The translations under genes were made by a program, and so were the position numbers. 64,000 bases of DNA. Origin: CAVTBX01 sp963733135 (GTDB lineage Bacteria > Actinomycetota > Thermoleophilia > Gaiellales > Gaiellaceae). The stretch lies in the NCBI GenBank assembly GCA_963733135.1, contig CAVTBX010000009.1:136953-200952 (forward strand), in the 5' to 3' direction. Of this stretch, positions 1-8,415 are shown piece after piece. The notes beneath the pieces are model-generated. The model was not told the DNA's origin, searched no databases, and worked only from the letters and a program-made list of their open reading frames with translations. Numbering within the stretch: the stretch's first letter is position 1; every line of letters begins with the position of its first letter.

Positions 1-33
1 CACCTGGAAATAGCGCTTTCTGAGCAGTGCTGA
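1..33 (+). CDS. 3' end of a gene upstream of tsaB (possibly tsaE)
   Basis: The window opens in an open frame that reads HLEIALSEQC and stops at TGA 31-33, overlapping the GTG start of tsaB at 27. The t6A ATPase gene tsaE commonly lies directly upstream of tsaB, so this is probably its C-terminus. Only ten residues are visible and no motif can be checked; the identity rests on gene order. Confidence 0.35.
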   Translation, partial: HLEIALSEQC

Positions 34-626
34 CGTTGGCCTTCGACACCGCGACCGATGCGGCCACGACCGCGGTCGTGCGGGACGGCGAGGTGGTCGG
101 CGAACGGCGCACCAAGCCCGCGACGATCCTTCAGGACATCGACGAGCTCCTCGACCGGGCCAGCGATACCCGCGTTGCCGTCGACAGAATCGTTGTTGGA
201 ACCGGCCCAGGCAGCTACACAGGGCTCCGCATGGGGCTCATCACGGCCCGCATGCTCTCGCTGACGCTGGATGCACCCGTCGCCGGGATCTCGACGCTCG
301 ACGCGCTCGGCGCGGGGGCGCCGGGCGCACTGCCGGTGATCGACGCACGCCGCCGCGAGATCTTCACCATGGTCGACGGCGAGCCGGCCGTCCTCGCTCC
401 GGCCGACCTCCAACTCGACCCCGATACGACGGCGGTCGGCGACGGCGCCGTCCGGTACCGAGAAACCCTCGAGGGTCTCGGCGCGACCGTCCCACCCGAC
501 GACGATCCGCGCCACGTCCCCTGGGCCCGCCACCACGCCGCGCTCGCCGTCGAGTTCGGGCCGGCAGAGCGAGCCGAGCCGATCTACTTGCGCGTGCCGG
601 ACGCTGAGCGGGCGGTCGGCGGGTGA
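27..626 (+). CDS. tsaB: tRNA t6A37 biosynthesis protein TsaB
   Basis: ASKHA-fold protein that forms the TsaB-TsaD heterodimer needed for N6-threonylcarbamoyladenosine at tRNA position 37. The 199-residue product begins with the family pattern MLTLAFDTATDAATTAVV and carries the conserved VGTGPGSYTGLR segment near residues 56-67. The GTG start at 27 is chosen because the conserved N-terminus begins there. Its TGA stop overlaps the GTG of rimI (GTGA), and rimI in turn overlaps tsaD, giving the tsaB-rimI-tsaD order found in many bacteria. Cytoplasmic. Confidence 0.93.
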   Translation: MLTLAFDTATDAATTAVVRDGEVVGERRTKPATILQDIDELLDRASDTRVAVDRIVVGTGPGSYTGLRMGLITARMLSLTLDAPVAGISTLDALGAGAPGALPVIDARRREIFTMVDGEPAVLAPADLQLDPDTTAVGDGAVRYRETLEGLGATVPPDDDPRHVPWARHHAALAVEFGPAERAEPIYLRVPDAERAVGG

Positions 627-1099
627 CCCTGGACATCCGCCGGCTGATCCTCGCCGACCTCGACGACGTCGAGGGGATCGAACGCGAGGCGTACCCGACT
701 CCGTGGTCTCGCTCCATGTTCGCGGGTGAGCTGGCGAAGCCGTCCTCGGCATCGCTCGGCGCGTACGACGTCGACGCGCCCGGCGGCCCGCTCGTCGGAT
801 ACCTGATCATCTCCCGCTACGTCGACGCCTGGCACGTGATGAACATCGCCGTCACGGCTGCGTATCGCCGCCACGGTGTCGCCAAGCAGCTCCTCGAGGA
901 GCTGTTCGTCCGCACCGAGAGCGACGCGCGTCGCGGCTACACGCTCGAGGTGCGGGTCTCCAATACCGCTGCAATCGCTCTCTACGAGAGCCTCGGCTTC
1001 CACTCGACCGGCGTGCGCCGGGGTTACTACACGGACAATCGCGAGGACGCGCTCATCATGTGGAAGGACCCTGTGCGTGCCGTGGCCCGCGGCCGATGA
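623..1099 (+). CDS. rimI: Ribosomal-protein-alanine N-acetyltransferase RimI
   Basis: GNAT-fold acetyltransferase of 158 residues, in the position and size of RimI, which acetylates the N-terminal alanine of ribosomal protein S18 in E. coli; the actual substrate here is not known. The acetyl-CoA pyrophosphate loop is seen as YRRHGVAKQLL near residue 83, followed by the C-terminal NTAAIALYESLGFHSTGVR block typical of RimI. Start GTG at 623 gives a four-base overlap with tsaB; the TGA stop overlaps the ATG of tsaD at 1096. The tight overlaps suggest translational coupling in one transcript. Confidence 0.9.
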   Translation: MTLDIRRLILADLDDVEGIEREAYPTPWSRSMFAGELAKPSSASLGAYDVDAPGGPLVGYLIISRYVDAWHVMNIAVTAAYRRHGVAKQLLEELFVRTESDARRGYTLEVRVSNTAAIALYESLGFHSTGVRRGYYTDNREDALIMWKDPVRAVARGR

Positions 1100-2061
1100 T
1101 CCTCGGGCTCGAGACCTCGTGTGACGAGACAGCATGCGGGGTCGTCACACGCTGCGGAAACGTCCTCGCGAACGTCGTCGCCTCGCAGGCCGACCTGCAC
1201 GCGCGCTACGGCGGCGTCGTCCCCGAGGTCGCGTCGCGCCGCCATCTCGAGCTCGTAGCGCCCGTCGTCGAGGAAGCTCTCGCGGAAGCGGCCACCCAGC
1301 TCGACGATCTCGAGGCCGTGGCCGTCACCCGCGGGCCGGGCCTGATCGGAGCCCTGCTCGTCGGCCTCTCGGCCGCGAAGGCGATGGCCTGGGCCAGGCG
1401 CCTTCCACTCGTCCCCGTCGACCATCTCCACGGCCACGTGGCCTCCCTCTACCTGGAGCCGGATCCAATCGATCCGCCTTTTCTCTGCCTGCTCGCGAGC
1501 GGGGGGCATACGCTGCTTCTCGACGTCCGAGACCGCTCCGGCTACGAGGCGGTCGGCACGACGCTCGACGACGCTGCCGGTGAAGCCTTCGACAAAGGCG
1601 CGCGCCTGCTCGGGCTCCCGTATCCGGGCGGCCCGGGACTCGACCGCCTCGCGCGCGCGGGAGACTCCGCGGCGTATCGCTTTCCCGTCGCGAGGGTGGC
1701 GGGACACGACTTCAGCTTCTCGGGCCTCAAGACCGCGCTCCTCTACGCCGTCCGCGATCTCGACCCGGTGGAGCTCGAGCGACGGCGCGCCGATCTCGCC
1801 GCGAGCTACCAGCGCGCCATCGTGCGCGCGCTCGTCGAGAAGGCGGAGGCCGCGGCCGAGGCTCTCGGCCACGACCGGATCGCCGTGGTCGGGGGAGTCG
1901 CCGCCAACTCAGAGCTTCGGCTCGGGCTCGCCGGCGCCGCACTCGCGCCGCTGCCGTTCTGTACCGATAACGGAGTCATGATCGCGTCTGCGGCGAGATA
2001 TGCGCCGCCCATCCCGTACCCCGGCTATCTTGCGCTCGATGCCTACGCGTCCGCGGCCTAG
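1096..2061 (+). CDS. tsaD: tRNA N6-adenosine threonylcarbamoyltransferase TsaD
   Basis: Kae1/Qri7-type enzyme that transfers the threonylcarbamoyl group from TC-AMP to A37 of ANN-decoding tRNAs, with TsaB and TsaE. The 321-residue protein starts MILGLETSCDETACGV and contains the metal-binding pair in VDHLHGHVASLY (HxxxH) near residue 115. Also visible are LLASGGHTLLL, DDAAGEAFDKGARLLGL and GGVAANSELR. ATG 1096 is preferred over longer in-frame options because it starts at the family N-terminus and overlaps the rimI stop. The TAG stop at 2059-2061 abuts family-1 repeat copy A. Confidence 0.95.
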   Translation: MILGLETSCDETACGVVTRCGNVLANVVASQADLHARYGGVVPEVASRRHLELVAPVVEEALAEAATQLDDLEAVAVTRGPGLIGALLVGLSAAKAMAWARRLPLVPVDHLHGHVASLYLEPDPIDPPFLCLLASGGHTLLLDVRDRSGYEAVGTTLDDAAGEAFDKGARLLGLPYPGGPGLDRLARAGDSAAYRFPVARVAGHDFSFSGLKTALLYAVRDLDPVELERRRADLAASYQRAIVRALVEKAEAAAEALGHDRIAVVGGVAANSELRLGLAGAALAPLPFCTDNGVMIASAARYAPPIPYPGYLALDAYASAA

Positions 2062-2223
2062 GGGCCTGTCCAAGAAGTGGTCGCGGTGGATGGCGCGCGA
2101 CACGTGCCGGGAGGCAAGGACGCAGGGAGTGTCAATATGCAGGCATATTGGCGCGACCGAGGACGCCGTCTCGGGGTGCGTGGCGCGTGCCAGGCGCCCT
2201 GATCCGCTTCTTGGGCAGGCCCC
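2061..2223 (+). repeat. Family-1 structured repeat, copy A
   Basis: 163-nt element between tsaD and the subtilase gene. The outer arms GGGGCCTGTCCAAGAAG (2061-2077) and CTTCTTGGGCAGGCCCC (2207-2223) pair over 17 bp with one mismatch (a G:T wobble in one strand), and pairing continues more loosely inward. Core: AAGGACGCAGGGAG (2116-2129), a hairpin CAATATG-CAGG-CATATTG (2133-2150), then CGACCGAGGACGC (2154-2166). The core is shared with copies at 58583, 30819 and 59764, while hairpin and outer stem sequences differ. The element begins at the last base of the tsaD stop codon. Confidence 0.8.
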
Positions 2224-4831
2224 TGAGGGACGCACCCCTGACGTTCGCCGCCGACGGGTGCTCGCGCTCGGCGTCGTGGCCCTTGTGGCCGCGACCTTGC
2301 TCGCGGTCTCTCCCGTCCGCGGTGCACCCGGCTCTGCGCTCCAGAGCGCGATCTCCGCCTGGAAGAGCGCCTTCGGCGAGCGCCCGCAGGCGCCGCTCGG
2401 GCAGCGCGTGATCGTCGTCCTCAAAGCGCCGTCGCTCGCAGACCGCCTCGCGGCCGCGCGCACGGTTCCGACCGACGACGAGCATCGCCGCTGGGTCACG
2501 GACGCTCAGGCGTCACAGCGGATGCTCATCGCCCGCCTGGAACGGCGAGGCGTCCGGTTGAAGCCGCTTCGGAGCTTCACGCTGACCCTGAACGGGTTCT
2601 CGGCCGTCGTGGATTCGCGCATGCTTGCGGAGCTCGAGCGCACGGAGACGGTTGCGGGGGTCTACCCGGTGCGCACGGTTCAGCCTGCGTCCGTGGCCTC
2701 TGACACGCTCGCGCGGGCCGACTTCCGCGCCGGTGGCCATCGGCCCGAGGTCGCGCTCCCGGGCTTCGACGGGAGCGGTGTCACCGTCGCGCTTCTCGAC
2801 AGCGGCGTCCAGGGTGCGCACCCGGCGCTCGGCGGCCGCGTCCTGCCCGGGATCGACGTGCTCGGCGGAAGGAAGACTGCATCGCCGCGCGCGAAGCCCG
2901 ACGAGCCGGGCCGCCTCGAGACGCACGGCACCCGCATGGCGGGCCTCGTCGTCGGGGAGAGCGAGACGATCCAAGGCGTAGCGCCCGGGGCGAGGCTTCT
3001 CCCGATCCGGGTGCTCGGCTGGCAGCGCGCCGTCGGCGGGGAGTTCGCGGTCTTCGGGACGAGCGACGTCCTGCTCGCCGGCCTCGAGCGCGCCGTCGAC
3101 CCAAACGGCGATGGTGATCCTGACGACGCAGCCGAGATCGCTCTGGCGCCGATCGTTGCGCCGTTCGCCGCGTTCGCCGACGGCCCGGAAGCTCGCGCGG
3201 TGAAGGGCGCCGCTCAGCTCGGCACGCTCGTCGTCGCCGCCGCCGGCAACGACGGCTGGACCGGCCGCGACGGATTCGGAAGCGTGGGCGCGCCCGGCGG
3301 GAGCCCCGACTCGCTGACGGTCGGCGCACTCGATGCGCGGCGGAAGGTCGCGACGATGTCTGTCGCTCTTCGCGCCGGCGACAGCCCGGTGTTCGACGGA
3401 CGGCTCGACCTTGCCGGGGCAATCGCAGCGTCTGGCTCGCAGACTTTCCCCGTGGCTGCTCTCCTCGGGCCGTCGCTTGCAGCCCCGGACCGGCCGGTGA
3501 ACGACGTCGCTGGCGGAACCGAGCTCGGCGACTTCTTCGACCGCGAAGGCCTCAGCACCGTCGCGGGACGCGCGGTTCTCCTGCCCGCGCAGAGCGACAT
3601 CGCAGCCCAGGCGCGAAACACCGCTGCAGCCGGAGCCGCCGCGCTCTTGGTCTCCGGCGGGCTCGTTCCTGCCGGAGGCCTCGATCTCGACGAATCGATA
3701 CCCATCCCGGTCGCGGCGCTCCCCGCACGTGCGGGGCGCACGGCCTTCCGTGCCCTTGCGGACGGTCAGGCCCTCACGGTCGAGCTCGGCTCGGCCGGCC
3801 CCGTCGCCAATCCGCGCTCGGGCGCCGTTGCGCCCTTCTCGTCCGGCGGGCTCGTCTTCGACGGGCACGTGAAGCCCGACCTCGTCGCGCCGGGGGTCGG
3901 TCTCGTCACCGCTGACGCCGGCTCGGGAGAGCGTGTGGCCACTGCCAGCGGCTCGAGCGCAGCTGCGGCGGTCGTCGCGGGGGCCGCCGCCCTCGTCGCC
4001 GAAGCGCGCCCTGGACTCTCACCAGGCCAGCTTCGGAGCATGCTCGTCGGCGCGGCGCAGCCGCTGAACGACGAGCCGGTCACGGCCGAGGGCGCCGGCG
4101 TCGTCGACCCGATCGCAGCGGCGGCCTCTGAGATCGCGGTCGAACCGACCTCGCTCGCCTTCGGCCGCGTGTCTGGCGACTCCTGGCGTGTCCTGCGCGG
4201 GGTCGTCGTTACGAACCTCTCGACGCGCCGCGTCGACGTGTCCTTCGGCCTCGCGCGCGATTCGGCGAAGCCTGAAGTGAGGTTCGGCGCCAACCCGGCG
4301 AGGCTCTCGCTCGAGCCCGGAGCGCGTGAGCTCGTCACGCTCCAGGCCTCAGCCGGGGAGACGGCCGAAGGAGCGGTCGGCGGCGTCTTCGTCGTCCAGC
4401 CTGCGGGCTCGCAGGCCGTCCGGGTGCCGTGGGCGGTCTCATTCCGCTCTGGGCGCCAAGCATCGCTGCTCACAGACGTCAAGCTCTCGAACGACTCCTT
4501 CGAGCCTTCGGGCGCCGCACCCGCCGTCGTCGCGTTTCAAGCCGGCCGCGCAGATACGGCCCCGGACGGCGACACGATCGAGCCCGTCGCGCTCCTCACG
4601 GCCGAGCTCCGGCGCGCCGACGGGCGGCGGCTCGGGACACTCATCCGGATGCGCGATCTTCTGCCTGGCCGCTACGCGTTCGGCCTCACCGGCCGCTCGG
4701 CGGCAGGAAAGAGGCTCGCGCCGGGCGAGTACGTGCTGCGTCTCCGTGCCAAGCCGGTGGCCGGGGACGTCGGTGCGGCGGCCTCGATTGTCGACGTGCC
4801 GTTCACGATCGCCGGCGAGGGGCAGGACTAG
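2180..4831 (+). CDS. Secreted S8 (subtilisin-family) serine peptidase with PA domain
   Basis: Exported protease of roughly 860-880 residues. An Arg-rich stretch precedes a hydrophobic signal (VLALGVVALVAATLLAVSPV). A short inhibitor_I9-like propeptide follows, then the catalytic domain: Asp in VTVALLDSGVQGAHP, His in ETHGTRMAGLVVG, oxyanion Asn in VVAAAGNDG and Ser in ATASGSSAAAAVVAGAAAL. The usual Pro after GTSxA is absent. A protease-associated (PA) insert is seen at ILLPAQSDIAAQARNTAAAG-like sequence around 3580-3650. The C-terminal third looks like Ig/Fn3-type domains. The start is uncertain: GTG 2180 lies in the right arm of repeat A; GTG 2258 would leave a signal lacking the basic n-region. 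Confidence 0.88.
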   Translation: MARARRPDPLLGQAPEGRTPDVRRRRVLALGVVALVAATLLAVSPVRGAPGSALQSAISAWKSAFGERPQAPLGQRVIVVLKAPSLADRLAAARTVPTDDEHRRWVTDAQASQRMLIARLERRGVRLKPLRSFTLTLNGFSAVVDSRMLAELERTETVAGVYPVRTVQPASVASDTLARADFRAGGHRPEVALPGFDGSGVTVALLDSGVQGAHPALGGRVLPGIDVLGGRKTASPRAKPDEPGRLETHGTRMAGLVVGESETIQGVAPGARLLPIRVLGWQRAVGGEFAVFGTSDVLLAGLERAVDPNGDGDPDDAAEIALAPIVAPFAAFADGPEARAVKGAAQLGTLVVAAAGNDGWTGRDGFGSVGAPGGSPDSLTVGALDARRKVATMSVALRAGDSPVFDGRLDLAGAIAASGSQTFPVAALLGPSLAAPDRPVNDVAGGTELGDFFDREGLSTVAGRAVLLPAQSDIAAQARNTAAAGAAALLVSGGLVPAGGLDLDESIPIPVAALPARAGRTAFRALADGQALTVELGSAGPVANPRSGAVAPFSSGGLVFDGHVKPDLVAPGVGLVTADAGSGERVATASGSSAAAAVVAGAAALVAEARPGLSPGQLRSMLVGAAQPLNDEPVTAEGAGVVDPIAAAASEIAVEPTSLAFGRVSGDSWRVLRGVVVTNLSTRRVDVSFGLARDSAKPEVRFGANPARLSLEPGARELVTLQASAGETAEGAVGGVFVVQPAGSQAVRVPWAVSFRSGRQASLLTDVKLSNDSFEPSGAAPAVVAFQAGRADTAPDGDTIEPVALLTAELRRADGRRLGTLIRMRDLLPGRYAFGLTGRSAAGKRLAPGEYVLRLRAKPVAGDVGAAASIVDVPFTIAGEGQD

Positions 4832-4868
4832 TGCCCCCAAGTCAGCATCACTGGACGGGGCATTAGGC

Positions 4869-6146
4869 ATGGCGATCGTCGAGACGACGCCGTCTCACCT
4901 GAAGCAGGACCCGTGGGCCATGGCGCGCGAGCAAACGCGCCGGGCCGCCCGCCTCCTCGAGGTTGTCAACGAGAGCATGTTGAACGTCCTCCTCCACTGT
5001 AAGCGCGCCGTCGAGGTGGCCGTCCCAGTTCGTATGGACGACGGGTCGGTGGACGTCTACACCGGCTACCGCATCGTCCACAACGTGGCGCGTGGCCCCT
5101 CGAAGGGCGGCATCAGGTTCCACCCGGCAGTGACCCTCGACGAGACGAAGGCGCTCGCGATGTGGATGACCTGGAAGTGCGCGCTGATGGGCCTCCCGTT
5201 CGGCGGTGCGAAGGGAGCGGTCGTCGTCGACCCGAAGGCCCTGTCGCTCTCCGAGCTCGAGCGAATGACGCGTCGTTACACGACCGAGATCATCAACCTG
5301 ATCGGGCCCGAGTCGGACATACCAGCGCCCGACGTCGGCACGAGCTCGCGCGAGATGGCCTGGATTTTCGACACCTACTCCATGAACAAGGGCTACTCCG
5401 TCCTCGGGGTCGTGACCGGCAAGCCTCTCGAGCTCGGAGGCTCGCTCGGCCGCCGGGATGCCACGGCTCGCGGTGCCGCCTACTGCATCCGGGAGGGACT
5501 CCGCAAGCGGGGCGAGACGATCGAGGGTTGCCGCGTCGTCGTCCAAGGCCTCGGAAACGTGGGACGGGCGCTGGCGCTCTTCCTGGCGGAGGAGGGGGCC
5601 GAGATCATCGCGGTCTCGGACTCGCAGGGCGGCATCGTGAACCCGTCCGGGCTCGATGTCCGGGCCGTCGTCGAGCACAAGCTCGAGCACGGTACGCTCT
5701 CGGGCTTCGCGGACGCGGACACGCTCACGAACGACGAGCTGCTCGTGCTCGACTGCGACGTGCTCGCGCCCTGCGCGCTCGAGCAGGTCATCACGGAAGA
5801 CAATGCCGACCGCATTCGCGCCTCCGTGATCTGCGAGGGCGCCAACGGGCCGACGACGCTCGAGGCCGACCGGATCCTCGAGGAGCGCGGCGTCCTCGTG
5901 CTTCCGGACGTGCTCGCGAACGCGGGCGGAGTTGTCGTCTCGTACTTCGAGTGGGTGCAGGGCCTCCAGGAGTACTTCTGGAAGGAGTCCGAGGTGAACG
6001 CGAAGCTGAACGACATCGTCACGCGCGCGTTCTCGGAGACGTGGAGGATCCACGAGGACAAGGGCGTGGCGATGCGCGAGGCCGCGTACGCGTGCGCGGT
6101 CGGTCGGGTCGCTGAGGCGACGATCACACGTGGGCTCTACCCCTAG
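4869..6146 (+). CDS. gdhA: Glu/Leu/Phe/Val dehydrogenase (glutamate dehydrogenase)
   Basis: Oxidative deamination of glutamate to 2-oxoglutarate, or the reverse assimilation of ammonium; cytoplasmic hexamer in the family. The 425-residue product has the substrate-binding segment GPSKGGIRFHP, the catalytic-lysine region LPFGGAKGAVVVDP and the Rossmann motif VQGLGNVGRALALFLAEEGA. A conserved C-terminal ANAGGVVVSYFEWVQ block follows. ATG 4869 matches the family N-terminus. Coenzyme preference cannot be decided by eye. The 3' end overlaps the next gene by 17 bases. Confidence 0.93.
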   Translation: MAIVETTPSHLKQDPWAMAREQTRRAARLLEVVNESMLNVLLHCKRAVEVAVPVRMDDGSVDVYTGYRIVHNVARGPSKGGIRFHPAVTLDETKALAMWMTWKCALMGLPFGGAKGAVVVDPKALSLSELERMTRRYTTEIINLIGPESDIPAPDVGTSSREMAWIFDTYSMNKGYSVLGVVTGKPLELGGSLGRRDATARGAAYCIREGLRKRGETIEGCRVVVQGLGNVGRALALFLAEEGAEIIAVSDSQGGIVNPSGLDVRAVVEHKLEHGTLSGFADADTLTNDELLVLDCDVLAPCALEQVITEDNADRIRASVICEGANGPTTLEADRILEERGVLVLPDVLANAGGVVVSYFEWVQGLQEYFWKESEVNAKLNDIVTRAFSETWRIHEDKGVAMREAAYACAVGRVAEATITRGLYP

Positions 6147-6441
6147 CCCTAACCTGCCGCGTGTCGAGCTCGTCCACGCGCCCGGCTGTCATCTCTGCGA
6201 GAGCGCACGACGGATCATCGAGACCGTCCGCTCCGATGTTCCCTTCGAGCTCGTCGAGACCGACATCACCGGCGACGACGAGCTCGAGGCCCGCTACCGG
6301 GAGCGGCTCCCGGTCGTGATCGTGGACGGTGAGGAGGCGTTCACGTACTTCGTCCATCCCGATGGTCTGCGGCGCCGGCTGCGCCCCGCGGAGGCGGCGG
6401 AGCCGCCGGGCGAATCGCGCCGCTCTTCGCGTGATTCGTAA
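6130..6441 (+). CDS. Glutaredoxin/thioredoxin-fold protein (DUF836-like) with repeat-derived C-terminus
   Basis: A 103-residue thioredoxin-fold protein with a redox CxxC (APGCHLCESARRII, residues about 18-31) and the cis-Pro region RLPVVIVDGEEAF, as in small glutaredoxin-like proteins. GTG 6130 lies inside the end of gdhA. The last residues, PGESRRSSRDS, are encoded by family-2 repeat copy F1, which supplies the stop codon. The same tail ends the unrelated protein at 43587-45341. The ancestral gene therefore probably ended earlier and has read into the repeat. Partner and substrate unknown. Confidence 0.75.
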   Translation: MGSTPSPNLPRVELVHAPGCHLCESARRIIETVRSDVPFELVETDITGDDELEARYRERLPVVIVDGEEAFTYFVHPDGLRRRLRPAEAAEPPGESRRSSRDS

Positions 6442-6471
6442 GGAGGGCGCGCGGCCAGCGCGCCCGTTCAC
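6412..6471 (+). repeat. Family-2 repeat F1
   Basis: 60-nt element: GAATCGCGCC...CGCGTGATTC palindrome (6412-6437), TAAGGAG spacer, hairpin GGGCGCGC-GGCCA-GCGCGCCC (6445-6465), then GTTCAC (6466-6471). It overlaps the 3' end of the thioredoxin-fold gene and supplies its stop codon. Confidence 0.75.
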
Positions 6472-6552
6472 CCGTGCCACAAACTCACCTGATTCCGTGG
6501 CCGTCGGCGGGCGTTTCCTCTCTCGTCGTGCGGGTTCGGGGGTGGGTATGCT

Positions 6553-7224
6553 GTGTCACAAGCGATGGCTACGGGGTCGTACACGGAGGAGAGCACCGAT
6601 CGGAACGGCGACAGGCTGACGGTCGGTGTCGCCGCGCGACTCAGCCAGTACCTGCGTGTCCTGACGCAGGCTCGGAAGATGGGCAAGGAGCGGATCTCCT
6701 CACAGGAGATCTCGGAGTACACGAACATCAACGCGACGCAGATCCGCCGCGATCTCTCCGGTTTCGGCAAGTTCGGCAAGCGCGGTGTCGGCTACAACAT
6801 CGATGCGCTCGCGGGTGAGGTACGGAAGATCCTCCGGACGCAGGGGCAGCACAACATCGCGCTGCTCGGCGCCGGACGGCTCGGCCAGGCCATCGCGAGC
6901 TCGCCGATCTTCGCCGACCACGGCTTCAACATCGCCGCCGCCTTCGATGTCGACCAGGAGAAGGTCGGCCGGCCGATCGGCAAGGGCGAGGTCCTCGACT
7001 ACGCGGACCTGGCCGAGGTGATCCGGGAAAAGCAGATCATCGTCGCCGTCGTCGCCGTGCCGGGTGGAGAGGCCCAGCGCGTCGCGGACGATCTCGTCGC
7101 GGCCGGCGTCAAGATCATCTTCAACTACACCGAGGCGCTTCTCGACGTCCCATCAGATGTCACCGTCCATACGACGTCGCCGGCGGTCGAGCTCCTCTAC
7201 GCGCTCTACTTCTACCTGACCTAA
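6553..7224 (+). CDS. rex: Redox-sensing transcriptional repressor Rex
   Basis: NADH/NAD+-responsive repressor of respiratory and fermentative genes in Gram-positive bacteria. The N-terminal winged helix includes RISSQEISEYTNINATQIRRD and FGKRGVGYNIDAL. The C-terminal Rossmann domain has ALLGAGRLGQAIASS and ends with the domain-swap helix near AVELLYALYFYLT. Length 223 residues fits the family. Starts GTG 6553 and ATG 6565 are both possible; a TATGCT hexamer at 6548-6553 would place a transcription start very near the ATG, so a leaderless message is possible. No clear TTGTG-N8-CACAA operator was found. Confidence 0.93.
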   Translation: MSQAMATGSYTEESTDRNGDRLTVGVAARLSQYLRVLTQARKMGKERISSQEISEYTNINATQIRRDLSGFGKFGKRGVGYNIDALAGEVRKILRTQGQHNIALLGAGRLGQAIASSPIFADHGFNIAAAFDVDQEKVGRPIGKGEVLDYADLAEVIREKQIIVAVVAVPGGEAQRVADDLVAAGVKIIFNYTEALLDVPSDVTVHTTSPAVELLYALYFYLT

Positions 7225-7238
7225 GACACGTTCGAAGG

Positions 7239-7871
7239 TCATTCGACGCGGACCGCAACCGAGCCGCGCGGGTAGTCGCGGAGCGCGCGCCTGAGAGCCG
7301 TTCTGCGATCGGTCGTGACGACGACGGCCGAACCCTCGACGCGGGCGTCGAAGCCCTCCAGCCGGAGCTCAGCGGCCAGCTCCTCCGGCTCCGCGGCCAC
7401 CCGGAGCACCGTGTCCTTCGCCACGCTTTCCTGGGGCTCCGGTTCGGCGCCACCCTCGGCAGCTCCTGTGTCTCCGCCCGCGTCGTCGGCGGCTGACTCC
7501 TCGGCCACCGCCCCTTCGCCGGCATCGTCGCTCTCACCCCCGCCAGGGCTCCAGACGGCGACGGTGGCGATGCCGCCTGCGAGGGCGAGGGCGGCCGCGA
7601 CCGGCGCAGCGAGCGCGAGCCACCGGCGCTCTCCGCGGGCGGCGGCTACCCGTTGAGGGCGATCGGCGAGCAGGCGCCCACGCGCTCCCGCGGGGACCGC
7701 GAGAACGTGCGCGGCCCTGAGTACATCCCTGCCGGTGCGCGCAGCAGCGACGTCGGCGGCGCATGTCGCGCACCCGGCGACGTGCCGGTCCACCTCCGAC
7801 CGCTCGTCCGCGCCAAGCTCGTCCTCGACGTAGGCGAGCAGCGTCGGCTCGCTGGGGTGCTCCCCTGCCAT
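7239..7871 (-). CDS. Zinc-finger (ZAS/zf-HC2) anti-sigma factor, membrane anchored
   Basis: 210-residue protein with the zinc-binding anti-sigma signature HxxxCxxC (HVAGCATC) near residue 30, a transmembrane segment WLALAAPVAAALALAGGIAT around residue 85, and an acidic Ala/Gly/Glu-rich extracytoplasmic stretch. A C-terminal region of about 60 residues (ELAAELRLEGFDARVEGSAV) may be a sensor domain. ATG 7871 overlaps the TGA of the upstream sigma gene (TGATG), so the pair is translationally coupled. It presumably holds the sigma factor at the membrane until a signal arrives. Signal and regulon unknown. Confidence 0.85.
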   Translation of the reverse strand: MAGEHPSEPTLLAYVEDELGADERSEVDRHVAGCATCAADVAAARTGRDVLRAAHVLAVPAGARGRLLADRPQRVAAARGERRWLALAAPVAAALALAGGIATVAVWSPGGGESDDAGEGAVAEESAADDAGGDTGAAEGGAEPEPQESVAKDTVLRVAAEPEELAAELRLEGFDARVEGSAVVVTTDRRTALRRALRDYPRGSVAVRVE

Positions 7872-8413
7872 CACTCGTTCGACCCTCCCTTCGCGGTCGA
7901 TGTTCCCAGGGCTCGCCCGAGGTCGCGCCGGCCGCGGAAGATCCTGGACTTCACCGTCCCCTCCGCGGTGCCCAGGATGTCCGCGATCTCCGCGTAGGAA
8001 CAGCCGAGGACGTCGTAGAGGACGACCGCCACGCGGTAGGGCTCCTCGACCCGCGAGAGAGCGTTCTGGAGGTCTCCGGAGAGCTCGCTCGTCTCGAACG
8101 CGTCGCGAGGGTCAGCGCGCTCGGCGACCAGGTCGGACGGCTCGGCCCGGCGTCGCGCTCGCAGGTCGAGCGCGCAGTTGACCGTGATCCGGTAGAGCCA
8201 GGTCGAGAACCGCGAGCCTTCTCGGAAGCGCGGCAACGAGCGCCAGGCCCGGATGAGCGCCTCCTGCACCGCATCCTCGGCCTCGCTCTGGGAGCCGAGC
8301 ACGCGCGCCGCGAGATTGTAGAGACGACGTTCGTGGCGCTCGACGAGCCGCGCGAACGCATCCGTGTCCCCTCGCCGGGCGCGGCGTACGAGCAGTCCGT
8401 CAGGATCGTCCAC
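7871..8413 (-). CDS. ECF RNA polymerase sigma factor
   Basis: 180-residue group 4 sigma factor. Sigma-2 region: FARLVERHERRLYNLAARVL followed by EAEDAVQEALIRAWRSL; sigma-4 region: YRVAVVLYDVLGCSYAEIAD with the HTH ILGTAEGTVKSRIFRGRR. The start is GTG at 8413-8411, preceded by GAGGAGA about ten bases upstream. Its start codon lies only two bases from the divergent GTG of the glycosyltransferase. It is followed by its anti-sigma factor with a one-base overlap. Longer in-frame readings upstream are antisense to the glycosyltransferase and are not supported. Confidence 0.9.
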   Translation of the reverse strand: MDDPDGLLVRRARRGDTDAFARLVERHERRLYNLAARVLGSQSEAEDAVQEALIRAWRSLPRFREGSRFSTWLYRITVNCALDLRARRRAEPSDLVAERADPRDAFETSELSGDLQNALSRVEEPYRVAVVLYDVLGCSYAEIADILGTAEGTVKSRIFRGRRDLGRALGTSTAKGGSNE

Positions 8414-8415
8414 GC

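Noticed and set aside
4832..4862. Hairpin TGCCCC / GGGGCA between the subtilase and gdhA genes as a terminator
   Set aside because: Only six base pairs with a 19-nt loop and no U-tract; too weak to call.
6473..6565. Rex operator upstream of rex
   Set aside because: GTGCCACAAACTCAC and TGTGTCACAAG resemble half-sites but neither forms the TTGTG-N8-CACAA palindrome.
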